Shown: positions 36,119 to 44,943 of the stretch, one piece after another
Numbering within the stretch: the stretch's first letter is position 1
How the letters are laid out: every line of letters starts with the position of its first letter
Source of the DNA: Bradyrhizobium niftali
Lineage (GTDB): Bacteria; Pseudomonadota; Alphaproteobacteria; Rhizobiales; Xanthobacteraceae
Direction: 5' to 3'
Assembly (NCBI RefSeq): GCF_004571025.1
Contig: NZ_SPQT01000007.1
Span: forward strand, 186,001 to 250,000
DNA length: 64,000 bases
Position numbers and translations under genes: made by a program
The notes under the pieces: model-generated
Databases searched by the model: none
What the model saw: only the letters and a program-made list of their open reading frames with translations
Told to the model about the DNA's origin: nothing

Positions 36119-37084
36119 ATGATCCCGACGATGCGACAGCTCGAAGCACTCGTTCTGGTCTATCGCCATGGCAGCCTCACCAAGGCCGCCGCCGAAATGC
36201 GCGTGACGCAATCGGCGGTCAGTCTCCTGATCAGGCAGATTGAGGAGAACTTTCAGCTCAGACTGTTCGACCGCACGACCCGCGCGCTGCGTCCGACCCT
36301 CGCCTGCAAGGACGCGATACCGATTGCGGAACGGATACTTGCTGGCGCCAACGGATTGGCCAGGCACATGAGCGATCTGGTCGAGGTGAAGGCAGGTCGG
36401 ACTACAATTGCGGTGTCGGCGGGAGTTGCCTCTGCATTGCTCCCTCGCGTCCTGGCGCGATATCGAGCGGACTATCCGGACGTCCGCGTCGAGATCTTCG
36501 ATGTTGCGCCTGATGACTTGCTTCCGTTTGTCACCGCCGGAGATGCCGAATTGGGCATCGGAAGCGTTGAGAACGCCGACACGCCGGACGTGAAGATCGA
36601 AACAATTACGCACAGCTCACTATCGGCTATTGGGATCAAGGACGGTCGCTTTGAGAAAGCTTCCCGGCTGACGTGGGACAGCCTCGAAAAATGCAACTTG
36701 ATCGCAATGCGCCGCGGAACAAGGATCAGGTCGCAAATCGATGATGCCCTAGCCAGGACCGGACGTCAGCTAAAACCAAATCTGGAAGTTTCTCTCATCA
36801 CGACTGCACTGGCATTGACGGCAGAAGGCGCCGGAATAAGCATTTTGCCTGCACATATGCTTCCCGTGGCGCAATTCCCGACGCTCGCAGCCGTTCCCTT
36901 GTCTCGCCCCGCGATAATCAGACACGTTTCTCTGGTAAGCCGGGCGGATTTCGTCCTCTCACCAGCGGCCCAACGCTTCGTGGAGACAACGAGACAGCTC
37001 TTGTCCGTTCGACGCGCCGCCGACCGAAGAGGCGACGTGTCTGCCCATTCCAGCCCGAAAAAGACCAGACCACGAATTCAATAA
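36119..37084 (+). CDS. LysR-family transcriptional regulator
   Basis: A 321-residue regulator. The helix-turn-helix lies in residues ~1-60 (TMRQLEALVLVYRHGSLTKAAAEMRVTQSAVSLLIRQIE) and the effector-binding domain in ~90-300. It diverges from the hydrolase/TPP pair, the classical arrangement for LysR control of the opposite operon. It also precedes the TctC-like gene on the same strand by ~290 bp. It probably activates the hydrolase/TPP operon in response to a carboxylate; the ligand is unknown. Confidence 0.9.
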   Translation: MIPTMRQLEALVLVYRHGSLTKAAAEMRVTQSAVSLLIRQIEENFQLRLFDRTTRALRPTLACKDAIPIAERILAGANGLARHMSDLVEVKAGRTTIAVSAGVASALLPRVLARYRADYPDVRVEIFDVAPDDLLPFVTAGDAELGIGSVENADTPDVKIETITHSSLSAIGIKDGRFEKASRLTWDSLEKCNLIAMRRGTRIRSQIDDALARTGRQLKPNLEVSLITTALALTAEGAGISILPAHMLPVAQFPTLAAVPLSRPAIIRHVSLVSRADFVLSPAAQRFVETTRQLLSVRRAADRRGDVSAHSSPKKTRPRIQ

Positions 37085-37297
37085 TTCAGAGCGGTGGCCG
37101 ACAGCCGACCGGCTCACCGCATCTGCGCAGACGTCATGAGCACGTTAAGGCGCTACACATGCGAATTGCCGCATTGCGGGATTCATAAGGCGTCCTGATT
37201 AATGGATGAGTATTTTGTGGCTAACGGGAAGCGTCCGGAACACGCAATATGACCCGACGTGCCCGCGTATCTGCCAACCAACAACAGGAGGAGAACG

Positions 37298-37345
37298 ATG
37301 ATGACCGTAGAAATCGAAACCTGTTGGCTTGGCGCTCGGGCCTAG
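37298..37345 (+). CDS. Possible 15-residue leader ORF
   Basis: A very strong ribosome site, AGGAGGAGAACG, is followed by two consecutive ATGs and an open frame coding MMTVEIETCWLGARA before a TAG. It lies 23 bp before the start of the TctC-like gene, whose own start has no good ribosome site. It may be a leader peptide that couples translation, or the remains of a longer gene. No homologue recognised. Confidence 0.35.
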   Translation: MMTVEIETCWLGARA

Positions 37346-37368
37346 CAAAACGGCACCGGTAAAGACCC

Positions 37369-38340
37369 ATGAGAAGCGCTTCAAGAGCAGTGATAGCAAT
37401 CGTGCTCGCATGCCAGTGCGCTGCGGTTGGGAGTGGTAGGGCTGCGAGTGCTTACCCCGAACGTGCGATCCGCCTCGTCGTTGGGTTTCCCGCCGGCGGC
37501 AGTTCCGATGCAATCGCACGCATCGTGCAGCCGAACGTCGAAAAGCAATTGGGCCAGACGCTGGTGATTGAAAACCGCCCGGGCGCGGGCGGCGCGATCG
37601 CGATGGGCATCGTCGCCAAAGCACCACCAGATGGGTACCTGATTGGACTGGGCGGCGCGGCGGGGCTGGGCGTAAGCCTCGGCGTCCAGGAGAACATAAC
37701 CTATGACGCGCGCAAGGACCTTGCGCCCATTACGGGCCTCGCCTCGGTGCCTTTCATTCTGGCAGCTTCGAATTCGCTGCAGGGAAAGACACTTCGCGAC
37801 ATCATCGCCATGGCAAAGCAGCCAAACAAGCTTGCACTCGGTCACGGCGGTAACGGCACGCTGATGCATCTCGCAAGCGAGATGTTCAATCAGATGGCTG
37901 ATACCAGGCTCGAGCTGGTGCCCTATCGGGGCATGGCCCCGGTAGTTACCGACCTGATTGGCGGACATATGCCGCTCGGGATCGTCGATCCTCCGTCAGC
38001 GATGACCGCGATAAAGGGCGGACTGATTACGCCCATCGCCGTCTCGTCGGCTCATCGATATCCAGGTCTTCCCGAGACGCCAACGTTTGCCGAACAGGGC
38101 CTCACTGATTTTGAGGCGATTGGCTGGTTCGGCATCGTTGCGCCGGCGGGAACGCCTGGCGATGTTGTCGCGAAAATCAACTCGGCATTCGTGACGGCGC
38201 TGAACGATCCGGCAATCGTGGAGCGAATCCGCGGGCTGGGCTCTGACCCGATGCCGATGGCGCCGGATGAATTTTCACGATTCCTTGAGAGTGAGGCGAG
38301 GAAATGGGAAACTGTTGCCGCCAAGGCAGGAAAAAATTGA
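37369..38340 (+). CDS. Tripartite tricarboxylate transporter binding protein (TctC/Bug)
   Basis: A 323-residue periplasmic binding protein with an N-terminal signal peptide (AVIAIVLACQCAAVGSGRAASA). The Bug-family features YPERAIRLVVGFPAGGSSDAIARI, IENRPGAGGAIA and the PYRGMAPVVTDLIGGH loop are all present. These proteins bind carboxylates. No TctA/TctB membrane partner is encoded nearby, which is normal for Bug proteins. Near the LysR and TPP genes it may capture the acid those genes process. Confidence 0.9.
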   Translation: MRSASRAVIAIVLACQCAAVGSGRAASAYPERAIRLVVGFPAGGSSDAIARIVQPNVEKQLGQTLVIENRPGAGGAIAMGIVAKAPPDGYLIGLGGAAGLGVSLGVQENITYDARKDLAPITGLASVPFILAASNSLQGKTLRDIIAMAKQPNKLALGHGGNGTLMHLASEMFNQMADTRLELVPYRGMAPVVTDLIGGHMPLGIVDPPSAMTAIKGGLITPIAVSSAHRYPGLPETPTFAEQGLTDFEAIGWFGIVAPAGTPGDVVAKINSAFVTALNDPAIVERIRGLGSDPMPMAPDEFSRFLESEARKWETVAAKAGKN

Positions 38341-38863
38341 CCTCATTTCACTCGCGCTTCGCAAATCCTCCTGATCGCGCAAATGTCCGATTTGTTCGCC
38401 CCAATATCCAAATCTACGACGCACGCGTGATCGATCTGTACCGGTAGATCCGTGCGCGGTATCTCGTTGGTGCGAAGGGGGCACAAACGAAGGCAAAGCG
38501 TAGGATCGGCTCCCGACCCAATTTCAGAAAGATCACGCTGGCTTTCCAAACGCTGTCCCGCCTGGAAGCAATCCGGGGGCCAAAATCGACAAATGGCGGA
38601 GGGAGTGTCAGTCAACCCTCATTGAAAGATAAAGCACTCTCGACTTTTGTAGACCAAAACCCACCAATTCAGCTACGCGCGAATATGAAGATTCGTGTGA
38701 GAAAGCCGCCAATCAAGACCGGAAGGCTGTATGTCCCCGTGCGTGACCATTGGAAGTACATGGGCAGACTTCGCGGTCAGAACCCTCATCCGCTTCCGCA
38801 AGAAGCGGCTCTCCCCGGCAAGTCAGAGCGCCCTCAACGGAGGTAGAGCCTTAGTCGAAGCTC
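38341..38863. other. Intergenic stretch with second tRNA-like repeat
   Basis: No convincing gene. At 38590-38638 lies a diverged copy of the repeat seen at 32213-32263; about 80% of positions agree over ~50 bp. A frame at 38622-38846 has no ribosome site and unusual composition and is not called. Confidence 0.4.
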
Positions 38864-39427
38864 TCAATCGCAAAGCCGGGCAATCTGAGCCCCACACGCG
38901 CGCATAGGCTCCTGCGATTGCGCCACGCGCGCCTGAATGAGAGCACCTTCAAAGGCCGCCAAGATTACCGGTGCGAGCGTCTCCGCATTCTTCGGGGCCA
39001 TTCCGCATCGGATCAAGCCATCAGCAATCGTTTGCTGCCAGAGAGCGAACGCGTTCTTGCACGCCTTGGTGAGCGCCTGAGATTGGGGTGCAGTTTCCAG
39101 TGCAACGGTGCACACGGGGCAACCAGCGGTGAACCCGGACTTCGCCAACTGCGCCGCGCTACCCGCAAACAACTTGCGGATACCGTCCGCAGCGCGGCCG
39201 CCTTCGGGGAAGCACTGCGCGATGCCCGCAGCGACATTCTGTGACGCCCATTCGAGAGCGGCGACGCCAACCTGCTCCTTACCATCCGGAAAATAGTGAT
39301 AGGCGGAGCCCCAGGGCGCTCCCGACTCCTGCACCAACCGCCGCCATGAGGCCGCGGCATAGCCTTCCCTCTGAAAGAGGGACATGGCGGCCAAAATCAT
39401 TTGTTCGCGCGGTGAATGGGCTGTCAT
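38864..39427 (-). CDS. TetR-family regulator, YxaF/LmrA-like
   Basis: A 187-residue repressor-type protein. The N-terminal helix-turn-helix (REQMILAAMSLFQREGYAAASWRRLVQESGAPWGSAYHYFPDGKEQV) is typical of TetR proteins. The C-terminal domain contains GCPVCTVALE, the paired-Cys segment of the YxaF/LmrA subgroup, which may sense thiol-reactive or quinone compounds. It diverges from the quinone oxidoreductase across 78 bp, so it most likely represses that gene and its partner thioesterase. Confidence 0.9.
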   Translation of the reverse strand: MTAHSPREQMILAAMSLFQREGYAAASWRRLVQESGAPWGSAYHYFPDGKEQVGVAALEWASQNVAAGIAQCFPEGGRAADGIRKLFAGSAAQLAKSGFTAGCPVCTVALETAPQSQALTKACKNAFALWQQTIADGLIRCGMAPKNAETLAPVILAAFEGALIQARVAQSQEPMRACGAQIARLCD

Positions 39428-39437
39428 GGCTGTTGAC

Positions 39438-39453
39438 TAGGACGACTGTCTTA
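39438..39453. promoter_or_regulatory. Candidate TetR operator
   Basis: TAGGACGACTGTCTTA in the divergent tetR/oxidoreductase gap has arms TAgGAC and GTCtTA that pair at all but one position around a 4-bp centre. A related half-site (TTAGGACAAGCG) follows at 39472. Placement is right for a TetR site but the match is short. Confidence 0.3.
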
Positions 39454-39505
39454 TCTATTGGTGAGGGAGCGTTAGGACAAGCGTCATAGTGGAGGGTGCG
39501 GGTCT

Positions 39506-40516
39506 ATGAAGGCGGTATTGTTGCATGCCTACGGCGATGCCGAGGCGCTTCGGGTGGAAGAGGTTTTGAAACCGCAGCCCGGGGCTGACGAAGTGCTCAT
39601 CCGGATCGAAGCCGCGAGCGTCAATTACGCCGACATCGTGCGTCGGCGCGGTGATCCCTATCCACTGCCGACACCTTTGCCGGCGATCCTCGGCAGCGAA
39701 GCCGCCGGCGTCGTAGACGCAGTTGGCCTGGGCGTCACAACGCTGCATCCAGGTGATCGGGTGTTCGCGTTTTTCGGCGGAGACGGTCTTGGCGGCTACG
39801 CCGAGTACGCCCTCGCCGGCGTCGACAATGTCATCAAACTGGACCCAAGACTCGATCTTGACGTCGCTTCCACGCTTGTTGTTGCCGGCGTCACTGCTTT
39901 TCAAATGCTCAAGGAAGCTGGACGGCTCAAGCCCGGCGAATCCGTCTTCATTCCCGGCGGCGCCGGGGGCGTTGGCAACTACGCAATTCAGCTCGCCAAG
40001 ATTTTGGGCGCCGGCCGCGTCATTGCCGGCGCCAGTACACCCGAACGCCGGCAGCAAGCCTTGGCGCGAGGCGCCGACCACGCTGTCGACTCTATCGCCG
40101 CTGATTGGCCGCGCGAGGTGAAACGGCTTACCGGCGGACGCGGGGCCGATGTGGTTCTCGATATGGTCGGAGGCTCATTTTTCGACCAGGCTCTCGCCGC
40201 GCTCGCACCATTCGGGCGCCTCGTTGTTTATGGGACTGCAAGCAGGCGCCCCTCTTCTTTTGTCGCCCAGCGCCTCATGCCGATGAACCAAGCGGTGATT
40301 GGCTATTACGTCAGTCACTGGTTCAAGGCCCGGTCGGATGAAGCGCAGAAGGCCTTCGATACTGTTGCGGAACTTGTCACCCAAAAGCGCCTTCACGTGG
40401 AGGTTGCCGGGCGGCTGCCTCTCGAAGGAGCCGGCGAAGCTCACCGCATCATGGAAGCTCGGCAGGCGACGGGAAAATATGTGCTTAAGCCATCGCTGAC
40501 CGGCCCCTTGAGCTAA
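39506..40516 (+). CDS. Zinc-free quinone oxidoreductase (MDR superfamily)
   Basis: A 336-residue NADPH-dependent oxidoreductase of the zeta-crystallin/quinone oxidoreductase branch. It has an N-terminal GroES-like domain (AYGDAEALRVEE...) and a central Rossmann domain with PGGAGGVGNYAIQLAKILGA. The Cys/His ligands of the zinc alcohol dehydrogenases are absent. It is divergent from the TetR gene and 92 bp before a thioesterase-like gene. A role in detoxifying quinones or enones under TetR control is likely. Confidence 0.9.
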   Translation: MKAVLLHAYGDAEALRVEEVLKPQPGADEVLIRIEAASVNYADIVRRRGDPYPLPTPLPAILGSEAAGVVDAVGLGVTTLHPGDRVFAFFGGDGLGGYAEYALAGVDNVIKLDPRLDLDVASTLVVAGVTAFQMLKEAGRLKPGESVFIPGGAGGVGNYAIQLAKILGAGRVIAGASTPERRQQALARGADHAVDSIAADWPREVKRLTGGRGADVVLDMVGGSFFDQALAALAPFGRLVVYGTASRRPSSFVAQRLMPMNQAVIGYYVSHWFKARSDEAQKAFDTVAELVTQKRLHVEVAGRLPLEGAGEAHRIMEARQATGKYVLKPSLTGPLS

Positions 40517-40608
40517 GCAGCGCCACGCATGGACGGCGGCACGCAGCACGCCGCCGATATTTCGGAGCCGAAGATGGCCGGCCGGCTGATCCTGCAAGGA
40601 AGGAAACC

Positions 40609-41079
40609 ATGACGATGGGCGACGAGCGTCCTGCATCGCGAGAGAATGAAGGATTAGCGTTCTTCCGTGAGCTTTTGCGCACAGGGACGCCAGCTGCTCC
40701 CATCTGCACGCCACTGAATTTCCAGCTATCCGCGGCAGCGCACGGCAGCACGGAGTTTACAGGTTGGCCCGGGCCACAGTTCGCAAACCCTGGCGGGGTT
40801 GTGCACGGCGGTTACCTCGCCGTGATTTTGAGCTCGGCAATGTCCTGTGCCGTACACACGACACTCGATGAAGGCGAGCGTTTTACGACAACGAACTTTA
40901 ATGTGAATCTCACCCGTCCGCTAAAGCCGGGACCGGGCCCTGTTATCGCCTCTGGCGTCGTGGTTCACCGTGGCAGACAGGGCGCGACCGCCGAGGGTCG
41001 CATCGTCGATAGCGCGGGCAAGCTTCTTGCGCATGGCACAACCACTTGCGTGATTTTCGCTGCGCGAAAGCAAGACTAG
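40609..41079 (+). CDS. Hotdog-fold thioesterase, PaaI-like
   Basis: A 156-residue hotdog protein. The PaaI motif appears as GGVVHGGYLAVILSSAMSCAV and the closing strand as TTNFNVNLTRPLKPG. The Asp that usually follows the HGG helix is replaced by Ser here, so activity or mechanism may differ. The ATG at 40609 follows AAGGAAGG. It probably hydrolyses a small acyl-CoA and is co-transcribed with the quinone oxidoreductase. Confidence 0.85.
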   Translation: MTMGDERPASRENEGLAFFRELLRTGTPAAPICTPLNFQLSAAAHGSTEFTGWPGPQFANPGGVVHGGYLAVILSSAMSCAVHTTLDEGERFTTTNFNVNLTRPLKPGPGPVIASGVVVHRGRQGATAEGRIVDSAGKLLAHGTTTCVIFAARKQD

Positions 41080-41489
41080 CAATCGCGTGCTTACCAAATT
41101 GGTCGCTTCACAGGACCTCACGAGGAGGCGCTTGATTGCGGTAGATCCGTCATCAGCCTCGATCTAAGAGATCCCGCGGACAACGCGAAGTCCGCCGAAC
41201 CCACGGTCAAAAGCTACGGTTTGCGCGCTGACTAGCGCGTATCATCGCGGAACTAGCCGCAACAGCCTTTGTCGCGCCAGTCGTTGTGTTGCTGCCGATT
41301 CGAGTGGACTGGCGGAGGGAGAGAATCTGTAAAAAAACTTGCTGGACCGCTGCGCCTCAGGTGCTCTCGATAGGCGAGAGGGACTGGATTTCCCGGCCTC
41401 TCCGCGTACCGTCGCAGATCTAGACTGCCGTTGGACGCGGCATCATTGTACCTGAACAGGCAATTCCAGACGCACGCAACCCTGCCCGG

Positions 41490-41508
41490 TTAGCCATCGG
41501 ATGGCTAA
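41490..41508. promoter_or_regulatory. 19-bp perfect palindrome upstream of groES
   Basis: TTAGCCATCGGATGGCTAA is an exact inverted repeat with 9-bp arms around one G. It starts like the CIRCE half-site (TTAGC) but is not CIRCE, since it lacks the 9-bp spacer and the ACTC ending. It lies about 100 bp upstream of the RpoH-like promoter. It is a possible operator or small hairpin of unknown function. Confidence 0.35.
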
Positions 41509-41605
41509 GCCCAAGATTTCATTCCAGGGGCTCCTTTAGGTGGCACTGAATGGGGCCTCCGCGGACCGGTGAGGGACGGATTTTCGAAATCCTTCGCGAC
41601 TTTGT

Positions 41606-41633
41606 CTTGTATGCCGGCGATGCCCGCTTATTT
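41606..41633 (+). promoter_or_regulatory. RpoH-type heat-shock promoter for groESL
   Basis: CTTG (41606-41609), a 17-bp spacer, then CTTATTT (41627-41633) match the alphaproteobacterial RpoH consensus CTTG-N17-CYTATNT. Transcription would start near 41640, giving a ~70-base leader before groES. Confidence 0.5.
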
Positions 41634-41710
41634 TTCGGAGCGGTTAGCCGTCGCTAGCTTCGACTGCTATTTCATCCAAAATAAACCCGACTAGAAGATA
41701 GGAGGAGAGC

Positions 41711-42025
41711 ATGAAATTCCGTCCGCTTCACGACCGCGTCGTGGTCAAGCGCATCGACGCAGAAGAGAAGAGCGCCGGTGGCATCATCATTCCCGACACG
41801 GCCAAGGAAAAACCCTCCCAGGGTGAAGTCATCGCCGTTGGCCCCGGCGGCCGCGACGAAAACGGCAAACTGATCCCGATCGACGTCCAGGTCGGTGACC
41901 GCGTATTGTTCGGCAAGTGGTCGGGCACCGAGGTCAAGATCGACACCCAGGAGCTGTTGATCATGAAGGAGAGTGACATCATGGGCGTTCTCACCGACCT
42001 GTCTTCCAAGAAGAAGGCCGCCTAA
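41711..42025 (+). CDS. groES: Co-chaperonin GroES
   Basis: A 104-residue GroES. It has FRPLHDRVVVKR at the N-terminus, the mobile loop EKSAGGIIIPDTAKEKP that binds GroEL, and the roof region GKWSGTEVKIDTQELLIMKESDIMGV. The ATG follows an AGGAGGAG-type site. It caps the GroEL ring and is the first gene of a two-gene operon. Bradyrhizobia typically carry several groESL copies. This one appears to be heat-shock (RpoH) controlled; I see no NifA/sigma-54 element with correct spacing. Confidence 0.97.
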   Translation: MKFRPLHDRVVVKRIDAEEKSAGGIIIPDTAKEKPSQGEVIAVGPGGRDENGKLIPIDVQVGDRVLFGKWSGTEVKIDTQELLIMKESDIMGVLTDLSSKKKAA

Positions 42026-42096
42026 TCCATCGCTCAAGCGCCTGTCGAGCGCCTGATTAAGGGTGAGACTAAATCAAAAACGCAGGGAGACCCACT

Positions 42097-43737
<1,641 letters not shown>

Positions 43738-43764
43738 GTCCAACATTCAAAGCTCGACAATGAG

Positions 43765-43790
43765 AAGGCTCGGTAGCGACGCCGAGCCTT
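43765..43790 (+). terminator. Terminator-like hairpin after groEL
   Basis: AAGGCTCGG (43765-43773) and CCGAGCCTT (43782-43790) form a perfect 9-bp stem with an 8-base loop, 28 bp after the groEL stop. The T-run after it is weak. Confidence 0.55.
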
Positions 43791-43807
43791 TGCCGATTTC
43801 CTTGCGG

Positions 43808-44032
43808 TCAGCCGGGGTCCAATTCTGGCACCGTATTGGGCGAGCGCGTCGAAGCCCGCGCCGCCAAAAACTTCTGGCCTGTCTCCGGATCGAAGTAACA
43901 GATGATCTTGGTTGGGTGGCGGAGAGAGGAATTAGAAAAAAATTGTTCTTTGGCGCTCGCTCTGGCTCTCTCGGCAAGGGAGAGAACCTTGCTCTGGTAC
44001 CGATCAAAGACTTGCTCCGTCTGGGACGCCAT
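43808..44032 (-). CDS. Small hypothetical protein
   Basis: A 74-residue frame starting MASQTEQVFDRYQSKVLSLAERARASAKEQFF, convergent with groEL. The ATG at 44032 has a GAGAG site, and the composition looks coding. I do not recognise a domain. The N-terminal half is amphipathic and probably helical; the C-terminal part contains HPTKIICYFDPETGQKF. It may be a real small gene or a chance frame. Confidence 0.45.
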   Translation of the reverse strand: MASQTEQVFDRYQSKVLSLAERARASAKEQFFSNSSLRHPTKIICYFDPETGQKFLAARASTRSPNTVPELDPG

Positions 44033-44386
44033 CGCTGCTCTCTCGTCCCGTGACGAACATTGCAAGTATGCCTGACGGTCTCGGAAAGGCTCAGCAGTCC
44101 GCGTTGGCTTCGAGAAGAACTCCTAACGGCTGCCGAGCAAAAGGGGAGTTCCGGACGGCCTTAGCGTGCTGAGGCCTGCTCGCCTCGCCGTCCGTGCACC
44201 ACATAGGGATCTACTCGCGGCGCGATTTCCTTCGCTTGGCTTCGGAAGGGGTACGAGTCGACTTCGAATTGCTTCTGTTCGAATTTGGGGCGCCTTGAAC
44301 GTGCCAAAACTTATGGTAGCATTCCGGAGCAAGACGCCTGCAGATTTTGCAATTTTTCACCGCACCAATACCCCCTGGGGGACGCG
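44033..44386. other. Upstream region of the caspase operon
   Basis: No gene seen in this stretch. It presumably holds the promoter of the exported-protein/caspase pair. A TTGAAC box at 44297 with TAGCAT 16 bp later is a possible but unproven sigma-70 promoter. Confidence 0.3.
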
Positions 44387-44941
44387 ATGCGAAATCTCTT
44401 CTTCATCCTTGCTATAGTTGTTACTTTTTTCTTCAGTTCGAGCAATTCCATGTGGGCTGCCGACGAGATGCGCTGGCCAGAAGCAATAGGACAGCTCCTG
44501 GGCGAAAAGACGCGAGCTCTTACCTGCGCACGCGCATTTCGCACTTACGCTTCTAAGAAGCAATTGCCAGGAGGTATAGCGGCCTACAACGCCGCAAAGG
44601 CTGACTATGACCAAATTATCGGCGGTCTCTCTATCGCGATCGTGCAGGGCAAGGACCCTGGCAACCTTTCCGATCTTCAAACCAACCTAGAGCACGGGGT
44701 CAAGCATCTGGAGGCGTTCTGCAAAATGGCTGACGCTGTCCGACCGAAGAGAGAGGGCGAGAAAGGCGTTTGGGACACACTCCTTAAGTTGCCGATTGAC
44801 GAACTCATCAAGAGCGTCGGACAGGGAGTTTCCACTCTTTACACTGATCATCGGAAAGATGACGAGCTCACGCGTCAAACGATAAATAACGGTCTCTCAG
44901 CTGCTCGGTGGCCCGAATTTGAAGCGATAAAGCGACAATAG
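44387..44941 (+). CDS. Exported helical protein of unknown function, partner of the caspase
   Basis: A 184-residue protein. A clear signal peptide (MRNLFFILAIVVTFFFSSSNSMWA, cut before ADE) is followed by a mostly helical mature part with two cysteines (in ALTCARAF and LEAFCKMADAV), which could form a disulfide. The ATG at 44387 has a GGGGGA site; a longer frame to 44285 has no signal-like start. I do not recognise a domain. The stop lies only 2 bp before the WD40-caspase start, so the two are translationally coupled and probably work together. Confidence 0.75.
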   Translation: MRNLFFILAIVVTFFFSSSNSMWAADEMRWPEAIGQLLGEKTRALTCARAFRTYASKKQLPGGIAAYNAAKADYDQIIGGLSIAIVQGKDPGNLSDLQTNLEHGVKHLEAFCKMADAVRPKREGEKGVWDTLLKLPIDELIKSVGQGVSTLYTDHRKDDELTRQTINNGLSAARWPEFEAIKRQ

Positions 44942-44943
44942 CC

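Larger units (their letters stand above)
41080..41710. other. Long groESL upstream region
   Basis: No gene seen. The region holds a short TGGCGGAGGGAG element (41310) shared with the tRNA-like repeats, a 19-bp perfect palindrome at 41490-41508 and an RpoH-like promoter at 41606. No CIRCE element (TTAGCACTC inverted repeat) is present. Confidence 0.5.

Noticed and set aside
41540..41556. TGGCAC-rich sequence as a sigma-54 promoter for groESL
   Set aside because: TGGCAC is present, but the GC element is not at the required spacing (GG-N10-GC fails), and no TGT-N10-ACA activator site was seen.
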